From the NCBI RefSeq assembly GCF_002849695.1, contig NZ_CP018937.1, positions 3,286,001 through 3,350,000 of the forward strand: 64,000 nt of DNA, read 5' to 3'. Below the pieces are notes generated by a model that worked only from the letters and a program-made list of their open reading frames with translations, was not told where the DNA came from and ran no database searches. The translations under genes were made by a program, and so were the position numbers. Below, piece by piece: positions 51,860 to 61,412 of the stretch. This DNA comes from Bacteroides fragilis (GTDB lineage: Bacteria > Bacteroidota > Bacteroidia > Bacteroidales > Bacteroidaceae). Position 1 is the stretch's first letter. Each line of letters begins with the position of its first letter.

Positions 51860-53194
51860 ATGAATGCAGCTAAGGTATTAGAAGATTTGAAGAGAAGGTT
51901 CCCCAACGAACCGGAGTATCATCAGGCAGTAGAAGAAGTTCTTTCTACGATTGAAGAAGAATACAACCAACATCCTGAATTCGACAAAGCCAATCTGATT
52001 GAACGTCTTTGCATTCCAGACAGAGTATACCAGTTCCGTGTGACTTGGGTAGACGATAAAGGCAACGTGCAGACCAACATGGGTTACCGTGTTCAGCACA
52101 ACAACGCCATCGGCCCGTACAAAGGAGGTATCCGCTTCCATGCTTCTGTAAACCTTGGTATTCTTAAATTCCTTGCTTTCGAACAAACCTTTAAAAACTC
52201 ACTGACTACCCTGCCGATGGGTGGTGGTAAAGGTGGCTCGGACTTCTCTCCGCGCGGAAAGTCAAATGCCGAAGTAATGCGTTTCACTCAGGCCTTCATG
52301 CTTGAACTGTGGCGCCATATCGGTCCTGAAACCGACGTACCTGCCGGTGACATCGGTGTGGGTGGCCGCGAAGTAGGTTTCATGTTCGGTATGTACAAAA
52401 AGCTCTCTCACGAGTTCACCGGAACATTCACCGGTAAAGGTCGCGAGTTCGGCGGTTCACTGATCCGTCCGGAAGCTACAGGTTATGGTAACATCTACTT
52501 CCTGATGGAAATGCTGAAGACAAAAGGAACTGACCTGAAAGGTAAAGTTTGTCTGATCTCCGGTTCGGGTAACGTGGCTCAGTATACCGCCGAAAAAGTG
52601 TTGGAACTGGGCGGTAAAGTGGTTACCATGTCCGATTCCGATGGTTACATCTACGATCCGGACGGTATCGACCGCGCTAAACTGGACTACATCATGGAGC
52701 TGAAGAACCTCTACCGCGGACGCATCCGCGAATATGCCGAAACTTACGGATGTAAATACGTTGAAGGAGCCCGTCCCTGGGGTGAGAAAGGCGATATCGC
52801 ATTGCCTTCGGCCACTCAGAACGAACTTAACGGTGACGACGCACGCAAACTGGTTGCCAACGGTGTCATGGCAGTATCCGAAGGTGCCAACATGCCTTCT
52901 ACTCCGGAAGCTATCAAAGTGTTCCAGGATGCCAAGATCCTGTATGCCCCGGGTAAAGCAGCCAATGCGGGTGGTGTATCCGTTTCAGGATTGGAAATGA
53001 CCCAGAACTCTATCAAACTGAGCTGGAGCTCTGAAGAGGTAGACGAAAAGCTGAAGAGCATCATGAAGAATATCCATGAAGCTTGCGTACAATACGGTAC
53101 AGAACCGGACGGATACGTAAACTATGTGAAAGGTGCTAACGTGGCCGGATTTATGAAGGTTGCCAAAGCAATGATGGCACAGGGAATCTTATAA
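51860..53194 (+). CDS. gdhA: NADP-specific glutamate dehydrogenase
   Basis: 444 aa, the length of hexameric bacterial GdhA. Motifs are YRVQHNNAIGPYKGGIRFHASV near 75-96, LPMGGGKGGSDFSPRGKSN near 117-135 with the catalytic Lys, and DVPAGDIGVGGREVGFMFG near 165. GSGNVAQYTAEKVLELGG is the Rossmann motif near 235. AADKANAGGV-like KAANAGGVSVSGLEMTQN closes the domain. It aminates 2-oxoglutarate for ammonia assimilation. It has its own promoter and terminator. Confidence 0.95.
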   Translation: MNAAKVLEDLKRRFPNEPEYHQAVEEVLSTIEEEYNQHPEFDKANLIERLCIPDRVYQFRVTWVDDKGNVQTNMGYRVQHNNAIGPYKGGIRFHASVNLGILKFLAFEQTFKNSLTTLPMGGGKGGSDFSPRGKSNAEVMRFTQAFMLELWRHIGPETDVPAGDIGVGGREVGFMFGMYKKLSHEFTGTFTGKGREFGGSLIRPEATGYGNIYFLMEMLKTKGTDLKGKVCLISGSGNVAQYTAEKVLELGGKVVTMSDSDGYIYDPDGIDRAKLDYIMELKNLYRGRIREYAETYGCKYVEGARPWGEKGDIALPSATQNELNGDDARKLVANGVMAVSEGANMPSTPEAIKVFQDAKILYAPGKAANAGGVSVSGLEMTQNSIKLSWSSEEVDEKLKSIMKNIHEACVQYGTEPDGYVNYVKGANVAGFMKVAKAMMAQGIL

Positions 53195-53230
53195 TCAGCA
53201 AAGAATTCAATCATAATGTCATAGTAGAAG

Positions 53231-53266
53231 TCCCCGTATCTCTGTAACAGGAGTACGGGGATTTTC
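53231..53266 (+). terminator. Intrinsic terminator of gdhA
   Basis: TCCCCGTA/TACGGGGA stem with a 15-nt loop and a T-run, 36 bp after the stop. Confidence 0.88.
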
Positions 53267-53645
53267 ATTTCAAACTGTCAATGCAAGTGCTTGAAGAGAA
53301 AGAGCACAAAGATGGGATACTAAAAAATGTACTCAAGCTCCGGAACAGCAAAATAAAATATCTCCTTATTCAACATCACCTCCGCATTCCATTAATCGTT
53401 CAGCAACAAAAAAAATAATATTAACAGACTATTTAAACAGACAGTCCGGACAGTTTGCTATAAAAGAACTTATTGACATCAAAAAAATAAAAACAATCGT
53501 CCCAATCTTTCATAAAACGAAAAAGTAATCTCTTTTTTTAGTTCATTAAAAATTTGCTTGTTTGTTTTAAACCATTTACTTTTGGAATTTTAAAAACCAA
53601 AGCCTTATTTTTGAAAAAATCACAATCAGCCTTATATTCTACTAA
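53267..53645. promoter_or_regulatory. AT-rich gap with two candidate promoters for the PUL sigma gene
   Basis: No gene is supported here. Two TAnnTTTG boxes are seen, TACTTTTG at 53578-53585 and TATTTTTG at 53606-53613; the first could also serve as the -33 element (TTTTG) of the second, at 20-bp spacing. Leader lengths to the ATG at 53646 would be about 55 and 28 nt. Confidence 0.5.
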
Positions 53646-54182
53646 ATGATTTTAAATAACGAGCCTAAGAAGAAGAAATTTGAGCAGTTTTTCATTATGA
53701 CTTACCCAAAAGTCAAAGCGTTTGCATGGAAATTGTTGAAATCAGAAGAAGATGCAGAAGATATTGCCCAAGATATATTCGCAAAATTATGGACCCATCC
53801 TGAGATTTGGGAAAATCAGGAAACTTGGAACAACTACATTTATACTATGGTCCGCAATCATATTTATAACTTTCTAAAACATAAATCAATCCAACAGACC
53901 TATCAGGAGCAGTGTACAAAGGAGGAACTGACTATATCCGAAACAGATATTCACGATCAACTTTATGCCAAGGAAAGTGAACTTCTGATAAAACTTACGA
54001 TTGCCAATATGCCCGAACAGAGAAGAAAGATCTTCCGGATGAGCCGGACACAGGAAAAGAGCAATCAGGAAATTGCCGATGAACTGAATATTTCAGTTCG
54101 TACGGTAGAGCGTCACATCTATTTGGCATTAATCGACTTAAAAAAAGTGCTCCTCACCCTATTTTTTTTCTACCTCGGTTGA
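53646..54182 (+). CDS. ECF sigma factor of the SusCD locus
   Basis: 178 aa. Region 2 is at 10-80 (YPKVKAFAWKLLKSEEDAEDIAQDIFAKLWTHPEIWENQETWNNYIYTMVRNHIYNFL is the whole span) and region 4 at 115-170 (MPEQRRKIFRMSRTQEKSNQEIADELNISVRTVERHIYLAL). It belongs to the RpoE-like sigma group that in Bacteroides is paired with FecR anti-sigma factors and STN-containing SusC proteins, both of which follow. Ligand binding at the SusC signalling domain would free the sigma factor to raise the operon's expression. Confidence 0.92.
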   Translation: MILNNEPKKKKFEQFFIMTYPKVKAFAWKLLKSEEDAEDIAQDIFAKLWTHPEIWENQETWNNYIYTMVRNHIYNFLKHKSIQQTYQEQCTKEELTISETDIHDQLYAKESELLIKLTIANMPEQRRKIFRMSRTQEKSNQEIADELNISVRTVERHIYLALIDLKKVLLTLFFFYLG

Positions 54183-54228
54183 GTAATCAGCCACAACTAA
54201 TTGTCTTATCTATATAAAGGCTATAAAA

Positions 54229-55218
54229 ATGAAGAATTATATTCAGAGAATCATCCGTTTGTTTGCAGCTTCCGATCCCGACAAAAAGGTCACCGGAGAA
54301 ATTCACCGATGGCTGCTCGGCCAAGAGCACGCCGAGGAAAAGGAAACGGCCCTGCACGACTTATGGAACGAAACGGAAGGAAAGGTCGACCAGACCACCT
54401 GGGATTCTCTCGCATCAGTATATACCAAAGTCGGAGCCAACTCCGGAAGCAGACATCAGCCACGCATCCGTTTTGCATATTACGCGGCTGCGATAGCGCT
54501 GTTGATCGTATCGGTTTCGGTTACTTTTCAAATGACCAAACAGCACTTCTCCGAGGCTCCCCTAATTGAGAACATAACACCGGACGGATGTCTAAATACC
54601 CTTCGTCTTCCGGACGGCAGCATAGTACAAACCAACTCGGGCAGCATCTTGCTCTATCCCGAAAAGTTCAAAGGTGAAACCCGCACGGTTTACTTAATCG
54701 GTGAGGCCAACTTCAAAGTAAAGAAAAACACCGGCCAGCCTTTTATAGTCAGATCGGGCACCATGGCAGTGACAGCCTTGGGAACCGAGTTCAATGTCGC
54801 CGCTTATCCGGAAGAGAACGAAATGATTGCAACCCTGATTCATGGAAAAATAAAAGTGGAATGCGACAATGGAAAAGAGAGTTATATTGTCACTCCCGGA
54901 CAACAGGTCACTTACCATAAGAGCACGGGAAAAAGCAAGCTTGCCGAAGCAAATATTGAAGACGTTACAGCCTGGCAAAAAGGGATGTACGTATTCAGAG
55001 GAGTTACTATGTCGGCAATCCTGAACGAACTGGAAAGACGCTACGCGGTCACCTTCCAGTATAACGCCAATTTATTTAATGATGATAAATTCAACTTCCG
55101 TTTCCGTGAGAAATCCACTTTAGAAGATATCCTGAATATCATGCAGGAAGTCGTGGGAGGATTCAACCATGAACTGAAGGGGAATATATGTTACATTAAA
55201 CGGGATGCAAAAAAATAA
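54229..55218 (+). CDS. FecR-family anti-sigma factor
   Basis: 329 aa. A cytosolic N-terminal anti-sigma helix region (1-80) precedes one membrane helix at about 86-104. The FecR domain (about 125-225) shows TPDGCLNTLRLPDGSIVQTNSGSILLYPEKF and GEANFKVKKNTGQPFIVRSG, then ALGTEFNVAAYPEE. A DUF4974 domain ends the protein (VFRGVTMSAILNELERRYAVTF). It transfers the signal from the STN domain of the SusC next door to the upstream sigma factor. A minus-strand RNA likely lies in the gap after it. Confidence 0.93.
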   Translation: MKNYIQRIIRLFAASDPDKKVTGEIHRWLLGQEHAEEKETALHDLWNETEGKVDQTTWDSLASVYTKVGANSGSRHQPRIRFAYYAAAIALLIVSVSVTFQMTKQHFSEAPLIENITPDGCLNTLRLPDGSIVQTNSGSILLYPEKFKGETRTVYLIGEANFKVKKNTGQPFIVRSGTMAVTALGTEFNVAAYPEENEMIATLIHGKIKVECDNGKESYIVTPGQQVTYHKSTGKSKLAEANIEDVTAWQKGMYVFRGVTMSAILNELERRYAVTFQYNANLFNDDKFNFRFREKSTLEDILNIMQEVVGGFNHELKGNICYIKRDAKK

Positions 55219-55269
55219 AATGATTTAGTATATTTATTTGTTTAACCTTAAAAACAACTATTTAGCATG

Positions 55270-55386
55270 TAAAAAAGTATCCGGAAAGAGGCGGCCACCT
55301 AATTCCGGATATGAAATCTGAATTCTTAGCGTTAAAGCTTATGCTTTACTTTTTGGGAAATAAATATTATGATTTAACACTAAAAT
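55270..55386 (-). ncRNA. Candidate cis-antisense RNA over the susC leader
   Basis: On the minus strand TAGATTTG (55399-55392) matches TAnnTTTG and predicts a start near 55386. About 75 nt later comes a strong intrinsic terminator: TATCCGGAA (55311-55303) pairs perfectly with TTCCGGATA (55286-55278), an inner AGG/CCT stem extends it, and TTTTTT (55276-55271) follows. The RNA of about 115 nt has no credible reading frame. It lies entirely opposite the gap between fecR and susC, and its promoter overlaps the susC start codon. Antisense RNAs of this kind (DonS) have been reported in B. fragilis to repress SusCD loci; this candidate has the same position and direction. Expression is not shown here. 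Confidence 0.65.
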
Positions 55387-55398
55387 TCGTTCAAATCT

Positions 55399-58300
55399 AT
55401 GAATTTTTATCGATTAAAGTCTATTTTTTTTATAATTTTTAGCTGTTTTATTCTACAAACAGCTGCCTTTGCTCAAAACAACGTAAAAATAACGATCAAA
55501 AAAAAGAATATCACGTTGCAGGAAGCATTGCGGGAAGTTGAGAAACAATCTGATTATCTGATTGCTTTCAACGAATCCAAACTTGAGAACACCAAACGCG
55601 TTAACCTGAATATTAATGCTGAATCTCTGGAAAAGACACTGGCTTCTATCCTGTCCGGAACGGGTCTTTCCTACAAAATCAAAGACAAATATATCATGAT
55701 TATTCCGCAATCAAAAGTGGAAGTCGAAAGCAAGAAACTGTCGGGGATAGTGAAAGATGACAAAGGAGATCCCTTGATCGGAGTCAACGTCTCTTTCAAA
55801 GACAGCCCTACCGGAACCGTCACCGGTCTTGACGGCCGGTTTTCCATCCTGGCTGCCAAAGGAAATATCATTGAATTCTCCTACGTAGGCTATACCACCA
55901 AATATATTACAGTGGGTGATGCTTCTTCACTGACTGTCGTATTGGACGAAGACGCCAAAGCGCTGGACGAGGTTGTCGTCACCGCACTGGGTATCAAACG
56001 TGCAGAGAAAGCGCTGAGTTACAGTGTTCAGCAGGTAAAGTCGGATGCTATCAACAGTGTGAAAGATGCCAACTTCGTAAACGGATTAACCGGAAAAGTA
56101 GCGGGTGTGTCCATCAACCGGAGCTCCTCGGGCATCGGCGGAGCAACCCGCGTAGTCATGCGCGGGGCCAAGTCCATTGTAGGAAACAATAATGTGCTCT
56201 ATGTGGTGGACGGTATGCCCATCGGCAACCCCTCAAAAGGTGAAATCAATAATGATTACAGTACTCCGGGAGGAGGTGAAGGCATTTCCGATTTCAACCC
56301 GGAAGACATCGAGAGTTTATCGATACTGACAGGTCCCGCCGCTGCGGCCTTATATGGTTCATCGGCAGCCAACGGTGTTATCCTGATCAACACTAAAAAA
56401 GGTCAGGAAGGCAAACTGAAAATCTCAATCTCCAACAATACGGAGTTTATGACTCCTTACGTAATGCCGGAATTTCAGAATCAATACGGTAATGCAAAAG
56501 GATCCTACAAGAGTTGGGGTGAGATGTTGCAACAGCCTTCAACGTTCCGCCCGAAAGACTTCTTTAAGACAGGCGCCAATATCATGAATGCCGCCAATTT
56601 TTCAGTAGGAAACAAAAATAATCAAACGTTCGTATCGGTGGCAACCACGAATTCCACCGGCATCATCCCCAACAACGAATACTATCGTTATAACTTCACA
56701 TTGCGCAACACTGCGAGTATGCTGAATGACAAACTCCATCTTGACCTGGGAGCCAGTTATGTTCTGCAAGGTGACCAGAACATGCTGTCGGCAGGACGTT
56801 ACTTTAATCCGCTGGTACCTCTGTATCTCTTTCCGCGGGGTGAAGATTTTGAAGCGGTCAAAGTGTACGAACGATATGACACCAACCGCAAGTTCCCCAT
56901 ACAGGAATGGTCGTATGGTGACCAGGGCCTGAACCTGGAAAACCCGTACTGGATTGTGAACCGCGAAATGTTTGTTTCCAAAAAGAAACGTTATATGTTT
57001 TATGCCAACGTAAAATACGACATTCTGAGCTGGCTGAACATAGCAGGACGTATACGAGTGGATAACACCAACACCACATCCGAACGTAAACTGCATGCTT
57101 CGACAATCAAGCTGCATGCCCAGTCGGACAAGGGAGCATATAACCAAAGTATGGAAGAGTATCAGCAGACCTATGCAGATATCATGCTGAATGTGAACAA
57201 AAATCTCGGTGACTTCAATCTGACAGCAAACGCCGGATTCAGTTATGAAGATCACCTGACTACCGGCATGGGCATCGGAGGGAAACTGTTTACTGTCCCC
57301 AACCTGTTCTCTGCCTATAACTTCGATCCGTCTTCCGGCCCCGGTTCGCAATCGCACATCCATACACGAAACAATTCGGTGTTTGTAAGTACTGAATTGG
57401 GCTATAAAAGTATGCTTTATCTCACCCTGACCGGACGGCAGGAATGGGCTTCCCAGTTAGTCAACTCCGACCAGCCCACCTATTTCTATCCTTCCGTCGG
57501 AGTGTCGGGCGTAATCTCCGAAATGGTAAGTCTGCCTAAATTCATTTCATTCTGGAAGATGAGAGCTTCATTCGCTGAAGTAGGAGGACCGATCAATTAT
57601 ACCGGATTGACTCCCGGAACCGTCACCGATCCCATGAAAGGCGGAGTCATCAATCCGATATCGATTTACCCTTTCCCGAACTTTAAGGCAGAACAAACCA
57701 AATCGTATGAGTTGGGAACTAACCTGAGACTTTTCAACAATAAAATCAATATCGACGCCACGGTTTATCTGACAGATACCTATAATCAGACCTTCCTCTC
57801 CAGTATGTCTCCTGCTTCGGGATATTCGGGTTTCTATGTACAGGCAGGTAAGGTACGCAACAAAGGTATCGAACTGTCATTGGGTTATAACGACCGGTTC
57901 GGAAAAGTGGGATATGCCACCAATCTGACTTACACAGCCAACCGAAATAAAATCATGAAGATGGTGCATGACTACAGGAACCCGGCGGACGGCTCGCTGT
58001 TCAGCATCACCGAACTGACCCTGCAGGATAAAGGAGGAGTTTACCTGCGGGAGAAGGACGCAATCGGGGATGTATACGTAAAAGGTATCCTTGCCAGAGG
58101 CAAAGACGGTAAACTGATCGAAGAAGAAGGAGGGTATAAAGTAGACCGCTCACAACGTATCAAGATAGGATCGGTCAATCCGGATTTTTCAATAGGCTGG
58201 AGACATAATGTAACCTGGAACAACCTTACTCTGGACCTGTTGTTCAACGGACGCTTCGGAGGTATCGTAACCTCTTCCACCCAAGCCTTCCTCGACGACT

Positions 58301-58668
58301 ACGGTGTATCGAAAGACACTTATAAAGCGCGTCAGAACGGTGGTGTATGGGTGAACGGAACACAATATGATGCGGAAAAGTATTATACGACCATCGGTGG
58401 CGAACAACTGATGGCATATTATGCATACAAAGCAACCAACATCCGCCTTCAAGAAGCCAGCCTGAGCTATACACTGCCGGGCAAATGGTTCGGTAATGTG
58501 ATCAACCGGCTGACGGTTTCCGCCATCGGACGCAATTTGTGGATGATCTATAATAAAGCTCCATTCGATCCGGAAATGACCTCTTCGACAGGTACTTATA
58601 ACCGGGGAGATGTCTTTATGCCACCCAGTTTGCGTAGTGTGGGATTTAGCGTAAAGATTGAATTATAA
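55399..58668 (+). CDS. SusC/RagA-type TonB-dependent transporter with STN signalling domain
   Basis: 1089 aa with a signal peptide ending AFAQN. The STN domain (about 28-105, KITIKKKNITLQEALREVEKQ) marks it as a signalling transporter. A CarboxypepD_reg domain (about 113-195) follows, then the TonB-box region LDEVVVTALGIKR, the plug with VNGLTGKVAGV and ADGMPIG-like VDGMPIG, and a 22-strand barrel. The C-terminus ends RSVGFSVKIEL, as in SusC proteins. It imports bound oligosaccharides with energy from TonB. SusD follows after 21 bp. A candidate antisense RNA starts in its leader. Confidence 0.95.
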   Translation: MNFYRLKSIFFIIFSCFILQTAAFAQNNVKITIKKKNITLQEALREVEKQSDYLIAFNESKLENTKRVNLNINAESLEKTLASILSGTGLSYKIKDKYIMIIPQSKVEVESKKLSGIVKDDKGDPLIGVNVSFKDSPTGTVTGLDGRFSILAAKGNIIEFSYVGYTTKYITVGDASSLTVVLDEDAKALDEVVVTALGIKRAEKALSYSVQQVKSDAINSVKDANFVNGLTGKVAGVSINRSSSGIGGATRVVMRGAKSIVGNNNVLYVVDGMPIGNPSKGEINNDYSTPGGGEGISDFNPEDIESLSILTGPAAAALYGSSAANGVILINTKKGQEGKLKISISNNTEFMTPYVMPEFQNQYGNAKGSYKSWGEMLQQPSTFRPKDFFKTGANIMNAANFSVGNKNNQTFVSVATTNSTGIIPNNEYYRYNFTLRNTASMLNDKLHLDLGASYVLQGDQNMLSAGRYFNPLVPLYLFPRGEDFEAVKVYERYDTNRKFPIQEWSYGDQGLNLENPYWIVNREMFVSKKKRYMFYANVKYDILSWLNIAGRIRVDNTNTTSERKLHASTIKLHAQSDKGAYNQSMEEYQQTYADIMLNVNKNLGDFNLTANAGFSYEDHLTTGMGIGGKLFTVPNLFSAYNFDPSSGPGSQSHIHTRNNSVFVSTELGYKSMLYLTLTGRQEWASQLVNSDQPTYFYPSVGVSGVISEMVSLPKFISFWKMRASFAEVGGPINYTGLTPGTVTDPMKGGVINPISIYPFPNFKAEQTKSYELGTNLRLFNNKINIDATVYLTDTYNQTFLSSMSPASGYSGFYVQAGKVRNKGIELSLGYNDRFGKVGYATNLTYTANRNKIMKMVHDYRNPADGSLFSITELTLQDKGGVYLREKDAIGDVYVKGILARGKDGKLIEEEGGYKVDRSQRIKIGSVNPDFSIGWRHNVTWNNLTLDLLFNGRFGGIVTSSTQAFLDDYGVSKDTYKARQNGGVWVNGTQYDAEKYYTTIGGEQLMAYYAYKATNIRLQEASLSYTLPGKWFGNVINRLTVSAIGRNLWMIYNKAPFDPEMTSSTGTYNRGDVFMPPSLRSVGFSVKIEL

Positions 58669-58689
58669 CCTTAAAAAAAATGCAACACT

Positions 58690-60318
58690 ATGAAATTAAA
58701 TAAAGTAAAGAATATGTGGAGAACTCTATCGGTCATAGCCCTCTTGGGTTCAACACTATGCACCTCGTGTATATCCGAAGATATCAACCGGAACCCGTTG
58801 CTCCCGACGAAAGAAGATGAAAAGATGGACGGAGTTATTTACGGAGCCTACCTGCCCAATCTTGAAAAAAGTGTAATCCCCATCGGCACCGCTTCAGAAA
58901 GTACAGAACCGGTAAACCGCTATCAGATCGGAGTAAATCTGGCCGGTGACGCCTGGGCGGGATACATGTCTCCCCGCGACAACAAATTCAACGGCAGCAA
59001 GAATTTCACCAACTACTTCATGTACGAAAACTGGGTGAACTATGTGTATTCTTTTATGGTGACGGATGTATATTCGCCATGGATGCAGATAAAACGCATC
59101 TCGCAGGATGAAGGAACAAGAAATGACGAGATTTATGCCTTAGCCCAGATCATTAAGATCGCGGCTCTGCACCGCACTACGGATATGTTTGGCCCGATTC
59201 CCTACTCACAAGTGGGCAAAGGTTCTTTTAAAGTGGCATACGACTCCCAGGAAAGCGTATACCGCTCTTTTCTGAAAGAGCTGGAAGAGGCTGTCCAAAC
59301 CTTGGACGATTACTCGAATAAGAGCAAAGAAGTATTGCCTGCCTTCGACATTGTTTATAACGGCGATGTCAATAAATGGATGCGCTTTGCCAATTCGCTG
59401 ATGCTTCGCCTGGCCATCCGTGTCCGCTTTGCCGATGCAGGACTTGCCAAAGAATATGCGGAGAAAGCCGTGAAACATCCCGCAGGCATGATCGACAGCA
59501 AAGAACTGGCAGCCCAGATGGGTAAAGGCGCCGGCCTGCAAATGAAGAATCCGCTGAAAGTGATTAATGAAGAATACAATGACACCCGCATGGGAGCCAC
59601 CATCTATTCTTATCTGGCAGGATATAATGACGCCCGTGCTTCCGTATACTTTGTCAACAACAATGGCTTCAAGGCCGTACGGTGCGGAATCGCCAAGTCC
59701 GGAGACGCTTACAACGGGTTCACACGCCCCAACGTGCATGAAGACGATCCCCTCTATTGGATGAAAGCGTCCGAAGTATGCTTCTTGAAAGCCGAAGGAG
59801 CATTGGCCGGATTCGATATGGGCGGCAGTGCCGGTGACTTCTACAACGCAGGCATCCGTATATCGTTCAGCGAAAATGGACTGAGCAATTCATCGGCCGA
59901 GAACTATCTGAAGGATCACACCCGTAAACCGGCCAACTATACCGACACCGCCAATGGTGAGTTAAGTGCAAACGCTCCAAGCAGCATCACTATCCGCTGG
60001 GAAAACGGAGCTACGGAAGAAGAGAAGCTGGAACGTATCATCACTCAAAAATATCTCGCCATCTTCCCCAACGGGCAAGAGGCATGGACCGAGTGGAGAC
60101 GTACCGGATATCCCCGCCAAATAGTCGTTGCCGAAAATAAAACGAACTCCGCAGTATTGATCGGAAACGGATACGACCTGGGAGGCGTAAGGAGACTGCC
60201 CTATCCCCGCACCGAATATGAACAAAACAGCGAAAACCTCCACAACGCCATCAGCCAGTATTTGGGAGGAGTAGACAATGCTGCCACCAAAGTATGGTGG
60301 GACAAAAAAAGCAAATAG
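58690..60318 (+). CDS. SusD/RagB-type surface glycan-binding lipoprotein
   Basis: 542 aa. The lipobox is LCTSC (Cys27) followed by ISEDI, an export-signal-like stretch. The TPR-type SusD-like scaffold is visible in KIAALHRTTDMFGPIPYSQVG near 160, WMRFANSLMLRLAIRVRF near 235 and QKYLAIFPNGQEAWTEWRRTGYP near 460. This family matches the SusD-like_2 branch. It caps the SusC barrel and helps bind glycan at the cell surface. It follows susC after 21 bp and precedes the GH18 gene by 25 bp. Confidence 0.93.
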   Translation: MKLNKVKNMWRTLSVIALLGSTLCTSCISEDINRNPLLPTKEDEKMDGVIYGAYLPNLEKSVIPIGTASESTEPVNRYQIGVNLAGDAWAGYMSPRDNKFNGSKNFTNYFMYENWVNYVYSFMVTDVYSPWMQIKRISQDEGTRNDEIYALAQIIKIAALHRTTDMFGPIPYSQVGKGSFKVAYDSQESVYRSFLKELEEAVQTLDDYSNKSKEVLPAFDIVYNGDVNKWMRFANSLMLRLAIRVRFADAGLAKEYAEKAVKHPAGMIDSKELAAQMGKGAGLQMKNPLKVINEEYNDTRMGATIYSYLAGYNDARASVYFVNNNGFKAVRCGIAKSGDAYNGFTRPNVHEDDPLYWMKASEVCFLKAEGALAGFDMGGSAGDFYNAGIRISFSENGLSNSSAENYLKDHTRKPANYTDTANGELSANAPSSITIRWENGATEEEKLERIITQKYLAIFPNGQEAWTEWRRTGYPRQIVVAENKTNSAVLIGNGYDLGGVRRLPYPRTEYEQNSENLHNAISQYLGGVDNAATKVWWDKKSK

Positions 60319-60343
60319 TAATGAACCTGAAAATTAAAGAAAC

Positions 60344-61390
60344 ATGAATATGAGAAATACCATTTTTACATTTATCGGAGTAGCATTGTTGGTAGGCTTC
60401 GTCGCATGCGATGACTGGACCTCACCGGAGAAACTCGATGTAGAAAACGAAGCAGTGGGTGACCTTTACTCCAAACGCGACTCCATCAAGTGGGCCGAAG
60501 AAGAAAAAAGGCATAAAGAGAACGAAGCTGCCTACGAAAAATACCTGGAGAACCTGAGAGCTTACAAAAGCACCAAACACCCCATTATGTTCGGGTGGTT
60601 CAATGCCTGGCAACCGGACGGAGCGGGAAAATATCCCCGGCTGTCTCTTTTGCCGGACAGCATGGATGTTGTTTCGATATGGGGAAACTGGCACTCTCTG
60701 AGCGAAGAAAAAATCAAAGAGCTGCGGAGTGTGCAGGCCAAAGGAACCAAAGTCATTATCGGCTGGATTATAGAAGACATAGGCGACCAGATAAAATGGG
60801 GACGCGACCAATGGCCCGCCGATGATACACAAGCCATCAAAGAGTATGCGAAAGCCATCGTAGACACAATCAACAAATACGGCTACGACGGATTCGACTA
60901 TGACTATGAACCCTCGTACGCATCGCCGTTCAAGCCGGGCAACCATTGCGGTAATTTGACTTCTTGCTCACGCGATTATAATAAAGAGAAAGAAATCTTG
61001 TTTATGAAGACCATGCGCGAGCTTCTGGGACCGGACAAACTGTTTCATCTGAACGGCTCTATCCATTGGCTGGACCCGCGTGCGGCACAGTATTTCGACC
61101 GTTTTGTCGTTCAATCTTACAGCGGGTCGGCTTCCAGTTTCGAGAGATGGACCAATGATATCCAGAACCGCCTGAATATCAAACCCGAACAGCTTATTTT
61201 TACGGAAAGCTTTCAGAACAAGCCCGGTGCACGAAGCAGATTTCCGGGCACATACGCCGGTTATGTGGCTTCCAAACAAGGCAATGTGGGAGGAATCGGA
61301 GTTTTTCATATTAACGAAGACGCATTTGAAGACGAAGCTTACGTTAATATCAGAAAAGCCATATCTATCATGAATCCTCCGGTAAAATAA
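60344..61390 (+). CDS. GH18 endo-beta-N-acetylglucosaminidase, surface lipoprotein
   Basis: 348 aa. The signal peptide ends FVAC (Cys22) and is followed by DDW, an acidic export signal. A short alpha-helical linker (about 35-75) leads to the barrel. The catalytic motif DGFDYDYE is at 182-189, with Glu189 as acid and Asp187 assisting, as in GH18. HLNGSIHWLDPRAAQYFDRFVVQSYSG follows at about 230-256. GH18 enzymes of Bacteroides PULs cut the chitobiose core of N-glycans and leave one GlcNAc on the protein. Substrate type (high-mannose or complex) cannot be told from this sequence alone. The enclosing operon suggests host glycoproteins. Confidence 0.9.
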   Translation: MNMRNTIFTFIGVALLVGFVACDDWTSPEKLDVENEAVGDLYSKRDSIKWAEEEKRHKENEAAYEKYLENLRAYKSTKHPIMFGWFNAWQPDGAGKYPRLSLLPDSMDVVSIWGNWHSLSEEKIKELRSVQAKGTKVIIGWIIEDIGDQIKWGRDQWPADDTQAIKEYAKAIVDTINKYGYDGFDYDYEPSYASPFKPGNHCGNLTSCSRDYNKEKEILFMKTMRELLGPDKLFHLNGSIHWLDPRAAQYFDRFVVQSYSGSASSFERWTNDIQNRLNIKPEQLIFTESFQNKPGARSRFPGTYAGYVASKQGNVGGIGVFHINEDAFEDEAYVNIRKAISIMNPPVK

Positions 61391-61412
61391 TTAACCTAAA
61401 ACAGTTTGAAAC

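Noticed and set aside
53281..53418. 45-codon plus-strand frame after gdhA
   Set aside because: It lies after the gdhA terminator, has no clear promoter, and its Lys/Leu-rich sequence is typical of AT-rich intergenic DNA.
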